Assembly: GCA_003818205.1 (NCBI GenBank)
Contig: RPRQ01000032.1
Coordinates: forward strand, 1 to 52,366
From: Bacteroidales bacterium
GTDB taxonomy: Bacteria > Bacteroidota > Bacteroidia > Bacteroidales > Tenuifilaceae
Length of the DNA: 52,366 nucleotides
Direction of reading: 5' to 3'
Made by a program: the position numbers and the translations under genes. How positions within the stretch are numbered: the stretch's first letter is position 1; each line of letters begins with the position of its first letter. Positions 17,225 to 25,562 of the stretch are shown piece after piece. The notes beneath the pieces are model-generated. The model ran no database searches. It saw only the letters and a list, made by a program, of their open reading frames with translations, and had not been told where the DNA came from.

Positions 17225-18067
17225 CTATTTCGAAAGACCTGGCGTAATTTCAATGCAATGATCGAACTTCAAGTCTTTGTAGGGGCTAACGTAGCATAAA
17301 TCGTCTTTGTCGTTAAAGCTAATAAACGGACGTATGCGAAGTTTAAGTTTTTGTACCTGTTCGGAGGAGCCATGATAGTTAACAATTAACGAGCCCTGTA
17401 GCATTGGACCGTACTGCTCCAATACCCTTTTATTGATGTGCCACTCGATGGCGAAATTATTCTTTTCCTGATCGAGGAATTTGTATAGGTACCAATTTTT
17501 TCCGTTATCGTCGGAGGCGATGAAATTGGTTACCATATTGGCAATATTGAAAACATCGCCTAAAACTTTACTGTACTCTTTGGTTGTATTGGCTAGTGTA
17601 CTTAAGCTGTTTTTTATGCTCTCTCGGTTATTCTCAAACCACGAGTTGGTATTCTTTGAGGGGTTCAAGCATAGCAAGCCGCCGTAAATAACATTGATAA
17701 AAATATCCTGCTTAGGCGTTTGCGGCTCAAATAAAAGCTGAACCTTTACGGTATTACTATCACGTAGCTTTGCTTTCCAGTCCCAGTAAACCTTTTTATC
17801 CTTTTCGGGGATACACGATATGTCGAAAAGCCAATCGTAGCGGAAAGCCATAGATGGTTCGCCTAAATAGTTGCTTGGGAGATCCGTTAGCGTAGGGGAG
17901 CCCTCACCGATTAGGGAGGTATAGAATTTCAGATACTTCGTTTTATTCTTCTGTTCGCAGTCGATAATTTTATCTTTTTCGATATCAACGATGGTACACT
18001 TATGATGCAGCGAATCGTAATTATCGATTCTGACATCAATAACTTCAGTTCTCACTTTTGTAGCCAT
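17225..18067 (-). CDS. hypothetical protein, 280 residues
   Basis: I do not recognise this protein. It has no signal peptide and no membrane segment, so it is probably cytoplasmic. The first 140 residues and the last 80 look like beta-rich domains, with alternating hydrophobic residues. They are joined by a helical middle (about 145-190, from NSWFENNRES to VTNFIASDD). The sequence is rich in aromatic residues and lysine. It starts at the only reasonable ATG, with an AT-rich leader. Neighbours give no strong hint: a lipoprotein gene lies upstream and a vapC remnant beyond its end. The length and even composition argue that it is a real gene. Confidence 0.65.
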   Translation of the reverse strand: MATKVRTEVIDVRIDNYDSLHHKCTIVDIEKDKIIDCEQKNKTKYLKFYTSLIGEGSPTLTDLPSNYLGEPSMAFRYDWLFDISCIPEKDKKVYWDWKAKLRDSNTVKVQLLFEPQTPKQDIFINVIYGGLLCLNPSKNTNSWFENNRESIKNSLSTLANTTKEYSKVLGDVFNIANMVTNFIASDDNGKNWYLYKFLDQEKNNFAIEWHINKRVLEQYGPMLQGSLIVNYHGSSEQVQKLKLRIRPFISFNDKDDLCYVSPYKDLKFDHCIEITPGLSK

Positions 18068-18216
18068 AAGTGTATGTTTTGTAGAGATAAAGTTAAGGGT
18101 AAAAAGGAATATTTCAAATAACCCTTTTGGGTTATATTTCTTTGCCTAAGAATTTTACCCTCAATATCCCTATCTGTTATCTCTTTGCTAGCATTTTACT
18201 AAAATGCTAGGCCTCA

Positions 18217-18672
18217 TCAACGAACACGAACATATTTCTCGATAATCACCCTATCCACTTTTGCTCCTTCAACCATTTCAACCCCTTTTTGGGTTAGCGT
18301 ATCGTTCTGAATGTCAATGGTGAACTTGAAATCGTTATTCTCCCACTCCCTATCGCTGCAATACTCTAAATGTTCAACGTACAGGTTGTCGGATAAATCA
18401 TACCTACCACCCCCCGATACGAAATTAGCGGTTGTGTCTTTCCCTTTACTCAAATCGTGGATTAAAAAGGAGAAGTGAGTGGCGTTAATTATCTTAATCC
18501 CTTTTTGAGAGTTACTATACTCAAAATGCACTGAGTCTCCATTCTCAATGGTAGTACTAGTGAGATACTCCCATGTACCTATTATAGGTAGTTTTGAATC
18601 ATTATTGCCTGTACTATTGCACGACATCAAAGCCATGGCAATACAAGCCATTATTAGGCTATTTTTTATCAT
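18217..18672 (-). CDS. small lipoprotein, lipocalin-like
   Basis: With the start at the internal ATG (18672) the protein is 151 residues and begins with a clean lipoprotein signal, MIKNSLIMACIAMALMSC, with Cys18 as lipidation site. An upstream ATG at 18705 would place eleven polar residues ahead of the signal and is less likely. The mature part begins with an N/G/D linker and LPIIGTWEYLTSTT, the opening of lipocalin-like or DUF-type beta-barrel lipoproteins of Bacteroidota. Function is unknown. Confidence 0.7.
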   Translation of the reverse strand: MIKNSLIMACIAMALMSCNSTGNNDSKLPIIGTWEYLTSTTIENGDSVHFEYSNSQKGIKIINATHFSFLIHDLSKGKDTTANFVSGGGRYDLSDNLYVEHLEYCSDREWENNDFKFTIDIQNDTLTQKGVEMVEGAKVDRVIIEKYVRVR

Positions 18673-18774
18673 AATAGAATTGTGTTTTATAAAAATAGAA
18701 TTCAAGTTATAAATGCAATATATTGATTATAAATTTTTTAGTTAAAAGAAGTATTTCATCATGTTCACAACGTG

Positions 18775-19371
18775 TTAAAGTAATAACGGTGTGATTTTTC
18801 GGGCTAATTCATCAATACTTTCCATTGTGTTGAATTCACTATTCTCGATGATTTTGGAATGTGAAGCTATTCCAAAATATGGAAATTTTTCTAATAGTAC
18901 TGGTTTCATTTTCAGTATCATGCAAAAGTCATTCAAATACTCTAGCATAACTTGAGGGTTGCTATACTCTGCAACACCAATAAGAATGCAAGGTTTGTCT
19001 GATAATGCCGATTTACAATCTTTCCCTGAAATTTCCCAATAGTACGACATTGAAATCATACGTTCGGCAAAACAGGCAAATACTGCTGGAGGTGATCTGA
19101 AATATAAAGGAGTGCCGATGACTAATCCTTTAGCAACCTTCATTTTTTCTAAAACGAGATTTATGTCATCGTTTAATGCACAGCTGTACTGCTTGTTTGT
19201 ACAGTGCGAAGAGCATGAAACGCTGCAAGGGGCTATTTTGTAGTCGGAGATGTGAAGCATTTCCGTTGTAAGTCCCGTATTCTCTTTTTGAATTGCTTCA
19301 AGGGTCCTTTCAACTAGAGTTTTTGTTGTGCCAGTTTTTCTTGCTGAGCCAACTATCCCTAAAATATCCAT
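18775..19371 (-). CDS. flavodoxin-fold NAD(P)H-dependent FMN reductase-like protein
   Basis: A 198-residue flavoprotein. The N-terminus ILGIVGSARKTGTTKTLVE is the FMN phosphate loop of the NADPH-dependent FMN reductase family, and GLVIGTPLYFRSPPAVFACFAERM is the second flavin-binding segment. Four cysteines in the 49-64 region (CSVSCSSHCTNKQYSC) sit where iron-sulfur flavoproteins carry their cluster motif. The spacing here is C-x3-C-x3-C-x6-C, wider than the usual CX2CX2C, so cluster binding is uncertain. It probably transfers electrons in a redox or detoxification reaction. It is transcribed alone. Confidence 0.8.
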   Translation of the reverse strand: MDILGIVGSARKTGTTKTLVERTLEAIQKENTGLTTEMLHISDYKIAPCSVSCSSHCTNKQYSCALNDDINLVLEKMKVAKGLVIGTPLYFRSPPAVFACFAERMISMSYYWEISGKDCKSALSDKPCILIGVAEYSNPQVMLEYLNDFCMILKMKPVLLEKFPYFGIASHSKIIENSEFNTMESIDELARKITPLLL

Positions 19372-19527
19372 TCTATTTTGTTATTATTTTCAAACCAAAG
19401 ATAGTAAAGATAGCAAAGGGGACAATTTTACTAGCGTCAATTTGTATTTAGTGCGAAAGACATCGAATAATTTGCCATGTAATGACAAAAGTATTTGCTA
19501 GCAAATTCGAAAGATAAATCAAAAATG

Positions 19528-19704
19528 CTATTCTAGCACCTCAAGAATTCTTCCCTCACCCAGTATTTTCAACGGATTAGCAGAGTCAACGAAGGTCTGA
19601 GCAAGTAGCTCCTTCTTCTCCTGTAAACGAAGTATCTTCTCCTCAACGGTATCGAGGGTGATGAAGCGGTAAACGAAAATATTCTTATCCTGTCCAATGC
19701 GGTG
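19528..19704 (-). pseudogene. duplicated 3' end of the SNF2 helicase gene
   Basis: This 177-bp block encodes the last 58 residues and stop codon of the SNF2 protein at 25563-28487 with no amino-acid change. There are ten nucleotide differences, all silent, including TAG for TAA. The first 35 bases of the block (19670-19704) are identical in both copies. Homology stops abruptly at 19704, where purC-derived sequence begins. It cannot be expressed alone. It may be the displaced gene end left by integration of an island, or a chimeric junction. Confidence 0.85.
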
Positions 19705-19706
19705 AG

Positions 19707-20278
19707 CCAATGCCCGAAGGGATGAAGGAGCATCAAAAGTTTCCAAAGCCGATTTTAACCCCAACAACAAAGGCTTCTGAGGGTCACGATGAGGATATTT
19801 CACGTGAGGAGATTATCAAGTCAGGTCTTGTGAGCAAGGAGGATTATGAGCAGTTAGAAAAGTATACCCTTGCAATTTTTGAAAGAGGAACAAAGGTGGC
19901 TGCAGCCATGGGGTTAATCCTTTTGATACTAAGTACGAGTTTGGTAAAAAGGATGTTAAAATCTATCTAATTGATGAAATTCATTCTCTCGATTCATCGC
20001 GTTATTTCTATGCAGATGGATATGCGGAGAGATTGGCTAAAAACGAGCAAAAAAAGCAGCTATCGAAGGAGTTTGTTCGCGAGTGGTTGATGGATAATGG
20101 ATTCCAAGGTCAAGATGGCCAAAAGGTTCCTGAAATGACCGAAACTATCGTTAACCAAATTACCGAAAGGTATATCGAACTATTCGAGAATATTACAGGC
20201 GATAAGTTTATAAAAGCCGATGGAGCCGATGTTGTGAAGAGGATTGAAAAGAATGTGACAGAGTTTTTAAAGAAATAA
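19707..20278 (+). pseudogene. purC: 5'-truncated, frameshifted purC (SAICAR synthase)
   Basis: The C-terminal portion (about 190 codons) of phosphoribosylaminoimidazole-succinocarboxamide synthase. Recognisable segments are [43 protein letters not shown], then after a one-base deletion near 19923 (CTTTTGAT for an expected CTTGTTGAT) the other frame reads [30 protein letters not shown] and [17 protein letters not shown] to the stop. The N-terminal ATP-binding part is absent; the left end abuts the SNF2 fragment at 19704/19705. It is not functional as written, so an intact purC is expected elsewhere because purine synthesis needs it. A strong hairpin follows the stop. Confidence 0.88.
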
Positions 20279-20284
20279 ATAGAT

Positions 20285-20323
20285 TTTAACCATGTCAGGG
20301 TTTCAAACCCTGACATGGTTTGT
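20285..20323. terminator. bidirectional hairpin terminator
   Basis: AACCATGTCAGGGTTT (20288-20303) and AAACCCTGACATGGTT (20305-20320) form a 16-bp perfect stem around one base. It lies between convergent ends of the purC remnant and the outer-membrane protein gene. The same word pair is typical of repeated hairpins in Bacteroidota genomes. Confidence 0.7.
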
Positions 20324-20334
20324 TGATTATTAAC

Positions 20335-20895
20335 CTAGAAAGCAATACCAAATCCTATGTAAGGAATAGGCGCAAATGTGACATCTCCAATATCGTTTCC
20401 TCCAACAGGTTGAGCAAGGAAACCAATACTAGGAACTAACAATATTTTGCTGTTGGTTGGAATTACGATATCAGTATTCATGTTTACTGCAAATCCGTCG
20501 GTTTTTAGTGCCTTAATATCCTCTATTTTAATTCCACGATAACCGATCTGAAGAGCAGGGCAAATCTTGATGCTTCCAGCGAATATTCGAATTTTTAACT
20601 GCATTCCAATCTCTGTGAATTGTCCTGTTTGGTCGGCCTCTTCAACCGAAAAACTTGGTCCAAAATTGAAATATGCTCCAACTGCAAACTTTGGAACTAT
20701 ATTGTAATCTGCATATGCATTTAAGAAGATCCCACCTTCTTTTTTTACATCTTGTATAAAATACATATCGCCTGCCATCCAGTATTTTACTGATGCGCCT
20801 AGCTCATACTCTTTTTCTTTTTCGACATCCTGTGCGTTCACTGAGAATGATAAAATTCCCAGTAGTAAAATCGATAGTAGTAGTTTCTGTTTCAT
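20335..20895 (-). CDS. small outer-membrane beta-barrel protein
   Basis: A 186-residue protein with signal peptide (MKQKLLLSILLLGILSFSVNAQ). The mature part alternates hydrophobic and polar residues in short strands rich in glycine and aromatic residues (GASVKYWMAGDMYF, VGAYFNFGPSF, LQIGYRGIKI, PYIGFGIAF). It ends in phenylalanine, as expected for a BAM-assembled barrel of about eight strands. No enzymatic motif is seen. It lies 68 bases downstream of the repeat lipoprotein gene in the same direction, so the two may be co-transcribed. Confidence 0.75.
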   Translation of the reverse strand: MKQKLLLSILLLGILSFSVNAQDVEKEKEYELGASVKYWMAGDMYFIQDVKKEGGIFLNAYADYNIVPKFAVGAYFNFGPSFSVEEADQTGQFTEIGMQLKIRIFAGSIKICPALQIGYRGIKIEDIKALKTDGFAVNMNTDIVIPTNSKILLVPSIGFLAQPVGGNDIGDVTFAPIPYIGFGIAF

Positions 20896-20963
20896 AGCCT
20901 ATTTTTTTTGTTAAACGGTTTAAGTGAGTTTTAAATTTTATTGTTTTAGGAATTTGGATTCGT

Positions 20964-22058
20964 TCACTTTTCTGCAATAACCAATGAGAAAACAAAGGAG
21001 TTTTTAGTTGCATCAATTGAGGTTAAAGTATTCCATATCCCATTCTTCCAGTAACCGGCAATACTTATATTGGAGCTGTTTGTGCTACATCCACCGGCAT
21101 AAACGTCGCTACCTAATATTACAATTGAATAAACATATGAGGTCTTTGTGTCATCGAGCGGAGTTAAGCCATTCCATATTCCGTTCTTCCAATATCCGGG
21201 AACTCTTGTACCTAAACTATTAATACTGTAACCTCCTGTGTACACATCATTGTCAGAAACAGTAATTGAAAAAACTTCTGAACCTTTAGTTGCATCTATT
21301 GGATTACATTCAATCCAAACTCCATTTTTCCAATAGCCAGGCACTGATATATCTGAATCGTTAAGGCAAAAACCACCAGCGTAAATATCTTCACCGGAGA
21401 TGAAAAATGATTCTAAGTAAGAACTTTTTGTTAAATCTAATAAGGGTAGAGCATTCCAAATTCCATTTTTCCAGTAACCGGGAATGCATATACTATTGCT
21501 ATTATTGTTATTTCCACCAACGTAAATATTATCATTAGAGATAATTATTGAAACTACTGAAGAACTTTTTGCAGCATCGAGTTTAGGTAATGCATTCCAT
21601 GTCCCATTTTTCCAGTAACCAGGCATGTTACCTGAATTTAATTCGCTGGTTCCAGCAGCATACAAATTGGAACCAGAGATTGCGATTGAAAATACGTCTG
21701 AATTTCTTGCAGGATCAAGAGGGGCTAATCCAACCCAACTTCCATTCTTCCAATATCCTGGGACTATAATACCCGCACTGTTTGTGCTATATCCGGCAGC
21801 ATAAATATCATTATTAAAAACAGTTATTGACCTAACACATGAATATTGATTTACCGATAATGGAGCCAAGCCATTCCATATTCCATTTTCCCAATATCCT
21901 GGAATAGCCACTTGAGAACTGTTTACGCTAAAACCCCCTGCATAAACATAGATTTCTGGTTTTTTTGCTGGTTCATCGTTGTTATCCTTTTTGCAACTTA
22001 TGAATGGTATTGCGGCTAGAAGTGTTAAAATGGCTAAAAGTTTTGATTTGCTTATCAT
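20964..22058 (-). CDS. lipoprotein with seven GYWKNG beta-propeller-like repeats
   Basis: I place the start at the ATG at 22058, which gives a lipoprotein signal (MISKSKLLAILTLLAAIPFISC) and a 364-residue protein. The upstream ATG at 22097 would add 13 polar residues and overlap the neighbouring gene. The mature part is seven tandem repeats of about 47 residues. Each has an IYAGG-like strand, NS-rich turn, PGYWKNGxWNxL, PLD..K.S and SIxIS. Seven equal repeats suggest a seven-bladed beta-propeller anchored to the outer membrane. The ligand is unknown. It is followed by the barrel gene and preceded by another lipoprotein. Confidence 0.8.
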   Translation of the reverse strand: MISKSKLLAILTLLAAIPFISCKKDNNDEPAKKPEIYVYAGGFSVNSSQVAIPGYWENGIWNGLAPLSVNQYSCVRSITVFNNDIYAAGYSTNSAGIIVPGYWKNGSWVGLAPLDPARNSDVFSIAISGSNLYAAGTSELNSGNMPGYWKNGTWNALPKLDAAKSSSVVSIIISNDNIYVGGNNNNSNSICIPGYWKNGIWNALPLLDLTKSSYLESFFISGEDIYAGGFCLNDSDISVPGYWKNGVWIECNPIDATKGSEVFSITVSDNDVYTGGYSINSLGTRVPGYWKNGIWNGLTPLDDTKTSYVYSIVILGSDVYAGGCSTNSSNISIAGYWKNGIWNTLTSIDATKNSFVFSLVIAEK

Positions 22059-22086
22059 CGTATTTTGGTTTTGTAATTGGTTACTA

Positions 22087-22671
22087 TTAATTTCCATTTG
22101 CCCCGTAAAGTGTACCGTTCGAACTTGTTACATTCCCTGTAAGTATGTACTGATTGTCATTCTTATCCTGAAGGAGAATAGTTACAACATCGCTTATGGA
22201 ATATTCCCCATTGGGAACTTCCACTTTTAGCCCATTACCATCAACCTGTTTGATTAGGTGATAAGAGGATGAAGTGTATCGATCCTGCTTGTAATTTATT
22301 GTACCAGTAACTTTATATGATTGATACTGGTAATTATTGAATGTAATCGTTAATCGGCTTTTGTAGCAAGTTGTATAGGACGATATTGTTTCTTTACTTT
22401 TTGTCCCAGTTATAGTTGCAGTTCCTTCGCTAGCAGATGTTAATACATGTGATGTGTAGGTGGCTTGCGTGGACGTATTGTCTTCGATGTTCGCTACAAA
22501 TGAGTTGAATGCATCGGCAACTCTGCCAGCATCATACTTATCGCGAATAAGGCCTTTGTTAGAGTTGGGACTCGATTCATCGTCACCGGTTTCGCTTTTC
22601 TCACAGGAACAATTTATTAACAGAAGAACAGTTATTGCTAGGAGCGGTAAAGGAGATAATAGATGTTTCAT
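22087..22671 (-). CDS. hypothetical lipoprotein, 194 residues
   Basis: The N-terminus MKHLLSPLPLLAITVLLLINC is a lipoprotein signal, with Cys21 or Cys23 as the acylation site. The mature protein starts with an acidic, serine-rich linker. It then has threonine/serine-rich beta-type sequence (about 70-190) such as RLTITFNNYQYQSYKVTGTINY. No known domain is recognised. It is the first gene of a likely three-gene unit with the propeller lipoprotein and the barrel protein, and lies 118 bases after the LytTR regulator gene on the same strand. Confidence 0.65.
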   Translation of the reverse strand: MKHLLSPLPLLAITVLLLINCSCEKSETGDDESSPNSNKGLIRDKYDAGRVADAFNSFVANIEDNTSTQATYTSHVLTSASEGTATITGTKSKETISSYTTCYKSRLTITFNNYQYQSYKVTGTINYKQDRYTSSSYHLIKQVDGNGLKVEVPNGEYSISDVVTILLQDKNDNQYILTGNVTSSNGTLYGANGN

Positions 22672-22788
22672 GGCTAATAGATTTAATTGTTATTTTAGGT
22701 AAAATTAAATCCATAAGCCCACCATATTTGAGCAGAATAGTATCTGCTGGAATAAAATTAGAATTTGATGCTATTGAAACAGAATTTG

Positions 22789-23547
22789 CTATCTGCTTGC
22801 TAACATTTCAATGGATTGAATGAGTGCCTCTTTTTTACGGGTAGAAACTGGAACGTTCGAGCCATCGCTCATTACAATGAAACCACCATCAGTTTTATCG
22901 AACTTCTTTACAAATCTCATATTTACCAAATGCGATTGGTGTACTCTTAAGAAGTTAAATGATGATAGCATCTCATCATACTCTTTTAACGATTTAGATA
23001 TAAGTATTCTTTGTCCATTATTAAGATAGAATGTTGTATACGAATTATCTGACTCACATCTAACAATATCTCTTACTTCAACAATATGAATGCTTTCTGA
23101 TGTCTTAAGGACAATTACCTTATTCTCTCGGGATGATTCTCCTAAGTTTTGTAGTAGCACATTGAGCATCTGCTTGTTGTTTTGCTCTTCAATGGTTTTA
23201 GCTGCCTGATGAAGTGCTGCAATTAGCTCGGTTGGATTTATGGGTTTCAGTAGATAGTCTATTGCGCTAAATTTTATTGCTTGCAGTGCATAACCTTCGT
23301 ACGCAGTAAGGAAAATAATTTTAAAGTTGATATTTGCTATCGATTTTAGTACATCGAAACTATTTCCCTCAGGTAGATTGATATCTAGTAGGGCAATGTC
23401 GGGATTTGAGTTTTGTAGTAATTCCCTTGCAGATTCAATATCCGAAGCGGTTCCACAAACTGATACAAAGGGACAGTAATCATTAATTATTTTAAGAGTG
23501 GCCGCCAAAACTTCTTCTTCGTCCTCAACAATTGCTAGTTTTACCAT
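22789..23547 (-). CDS. LytTR-family response regulator
   Basis: A 252-residue response regulator. The receiver domain (residues 1-120) has the acidic pocket VEDEEE, the phospho-acceptor Asp55 in IALLDINLPEG, and the conserved KP in YLLKPINP. The C-terminal LytTR DNA-binding domain (about 145-250) has IVRCESDNSYTTFYL and FLRVHQSHLVNM. It lies 35 bases after the histidine kinase gene on the same strand, so the two form a two-component pair. The downstream lipoprotein and barrel genes are plausible targets, by proximity only. Confidence 0.92.
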   Translation of the reverse strand: MVKLAIVEDEEEVLAATLKIINDYCPFVSVCGTASDIESARELLQNSNPDIALLDINLPEGNSFDVLKSIANINFKIIFLTAYEGYALQAIKFSAIDYLLKPINPTELIAALHQAAKTIEEQNNKQMLNVLLQNLGESSRENKVIVLKTSESIHIVEVRDIVRCESDNSYTTFYLNNGQRILISKSLKEYDEMLSSFNFLRVHQSHLVNMRFVKKFDKTDGGFIVMSDGSNVPVSTRKKEALIQSIEMLASR

Positions 23548-23582
23548 TTTTTAAGGTGTAATTCTTAGGGCTAATGTAGCTA

Positions 23583-25496
23583 TTAATCCAAAAATAATAA
23601 TGGAATATCTAAAATTACCCGAGTTCCAATGATTTTTCCTTCGTTGTTTATCCTATTAGTAATTGACTGGCAAAATTCTTTTTTGTATGATTTTGTTAGT
23701 GCTAACATTCGTTCCTGAGTAATTTTTGTTGCCAGCGATTCGTGTTTATTTGTTTTGGATTCCATGTTGTTAATTAATCCAACACCATCATCATCAATGG
23801 TAATTATCATTCTTTCATTGGATGCTTTGAATGATATCCAAATATTTCCTTCGGCAATATCCTTTTTAGCGATACCGTGTTCTACAGCATTTTCAATGAA
23901 TGGCTGTAGTATCATTGGTGGAATTGCAATTTCAGATGTTTCGCATGGTATATCAGTGGTAAATTGGTATTGAAGCTTATCCTTTAGTCTCAACTTCTGA
24001 AGTGATAGATATTCTGTAAGGGTTTCTATATCGCTATCTAAAGCAATTAATTCACTTCTCGAGCTGCTAAGGGTGTTGCGCATTAACTTGGCAAAACTCG
24101 AAATATAGGTGGCTGCTTCGATTGCAGGTTTCTGCAGTACCTGATTCTGAATAGCGCCAAGCGCATTGAAAATGAAATGTGGGTTCAACTGCGAACGAAG
24201 CAGTTTATGTTCAAGTTGTAGCGAATTTGCTGAGGTTTTCAGCTTATGCTGTCTGAACAATAAGACAGAAACTAATAGAATAAAAGCGACTCCTAGCGTT
24301 AGTGATATAATTGTAATTCTATTACTTCGTAATTGGAGTAGGTTTGTTTTATTTTCTTCAGAAAGTATTTTTATCTCAGCCTGTTTCTGTTCGTTCTGAT
24401 AAACTGCTTCAATCTCTTTTATCTGTCTCGATTTTGCCTCGTTGAAAAGGCTATCGTTTATTTCATTGGCCTTAATTTTATAAATATAGGCTTGCCTGAA
24501 ATCTGGACGTTTGCTATAAAAGTCAGATAACCAAGAGTAGTTATCTGCAATTACTTTGGCAATTTTATTTGCTTTGGCAATTTCTAACGATTTGTTTATA
24601 TACGATATTGCAACTTCAATATTTCCAGCATCTTTCTCAATGGTAGCTAATTTCTGATAGCTTTGGGCAAGTAAATAATCTTCAACAAAGGATTTATCCC
24701 TTTCAATAACCTTTCTAAAGTAATGACGAGCGCTATCAACTTTATTTTGCACCATATATAAAACGCCAATATTGCTCAATATCATGGAAACCATCATATT
24801 ATCTTTACCTTCATTTGAATATTTTATAGCCTGACGATAAGAATTATATGCCTCCTTGTATTCCTTGCTCTGTAAATGTATTTCGCCAAGATTGCTTAGT
24901 ATTCTCCCTTTTTTTATTGGTTCTTTTACATGATTTAAAGCCTTGTTAAGGCATTCCTCCGCTAGTGCGAAATCTCCCAGTTCAATATGAATGAAAGACA
25001 GGTTAAGACATGCATTGCTAATATTTGCAGAATCAGAGTTAGCTTCAAAGTAGCTTAGTCCATTTACAAGATATGTTTTTGCTTTTACGTATTGACCAAT
25101 TATCATATAGCATCCACCAATATTAAGTTGCATAATATTGGTTTTAGTAGAGTCGTTTATAGATTCAAATAATTTATAGGATTCCAAATAGTATGGCAGA
25201 GCTTCAATAACGTTGCTTTTTACTTGATAAATTAACCCTTTATAATGATAGTAGGATCCTTTAAACGATATATTATCAGTGGTTTGGATAAATTCTTTAG
25301 ATTGATTAAGTATTTGGTTGGCTGAATCAGGATTTGTATAAAGAGCACCAAGTGTGTTTGTTAGTATTTGTTTAAACCACACATCATCTTTGGGTGGAAT
25401 ATTTTCAATTCCTTTTATTTGAAAAGGGATAATACAGAGATAGACAATCGCCAATATTTGTATTATCTGGCTAATATGATTTTTAAAAGAGTTCAT
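23583..25496 (-). CDS. TPR-containing LytS/YpdA-type sensor histidine kinase
   Basis: A 637-residue kinase. After an N-terminal signal or membrane anchor (about residues 10-28), residues 50-370 are a series of TPR-like helical repeats on the periplasmic side. A transmembrane helix lies near 393-413. The His_kinase domain has LRSQLNPHFIFNAL (His440), and the ATPase region has PFIENAVEHG (Asn536) and DDDGVG (568-573). This is the standard Bacteroidota TPR sensor kinase that phosphorylates a LytTR regulator. Its partner is the gene at 22789. The signal sensed is unknown. Confidence 0.92.
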   Translation of the reverse strand: MNSFKNHISQIIQILAIVYLCIIPFQIKGIENIPPKDDVWFKQILTNTLGALYTNPDSANQILNQSKEFIQTTDNISFKGSYYHYKGLIYQVKSNVIEALPYYLESYKLFESINDSTKTNIMQLNIGGCYMIIGQYVKAKTYLVNGLSYFEANSDSANISNACLNLSFIHIELGDFALAEECLNKALNHVKEPIKKGRILSNLGEIHLQSKEYKEAYNSYRQAIKYSNEGKDNMMVSMILSNIGVLYMVQNKVDSARHYFRKVIERDKSFVEDYLLAQSYQKLATIEKDAGNIEVAISYINKSLEIAKANKIAKVIADNYSWLSDFYSKRPDFRQAYIYKIKANEINDSLFNEAKSRQIKEIEAVYQNEQKQAEIKILSEENKTNLLQLRSNRITIISLTLGVAFILLVSVLLFRQHKLKTSANSLQLEHKLLRSQLNPHFIFNALGAIQNQVLQKPAIEAATYISSFAKLMRNTLSSSRSELIALDSDIETLTEYLSLQKLRLKDKLQYQFTTDIPCETSEIAIPPMILQPFIENAVEHGIAKKDIAEGNIWISFKASNERMIITIDDDGVGLINNMESKTNKHESLATKITQERMLALTKSYKKEFCQSITNRINNEGKIIGTRVILDIPLLFLD

Positions 25497-25562
25497 TTTA
25501 AAAAAGAAACTAATTGGAGTTTTTTTAATGTGTATTTTTTCTAAAAATACACATTCTTTTTA

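Noticed and set aside
19528-19803. A 91-residue minus-strand protein
   Set aside because: Its first 33 residues are antisense of the purC remnant and the rest is the SNF2 gene end; it is a junction artefact and not a gene.
22460-22823. Small plus-strand frames in the lipoprotein/LytTR gap
   Set aside because: They lie mostly antisense to real genes and show no protein-like features.
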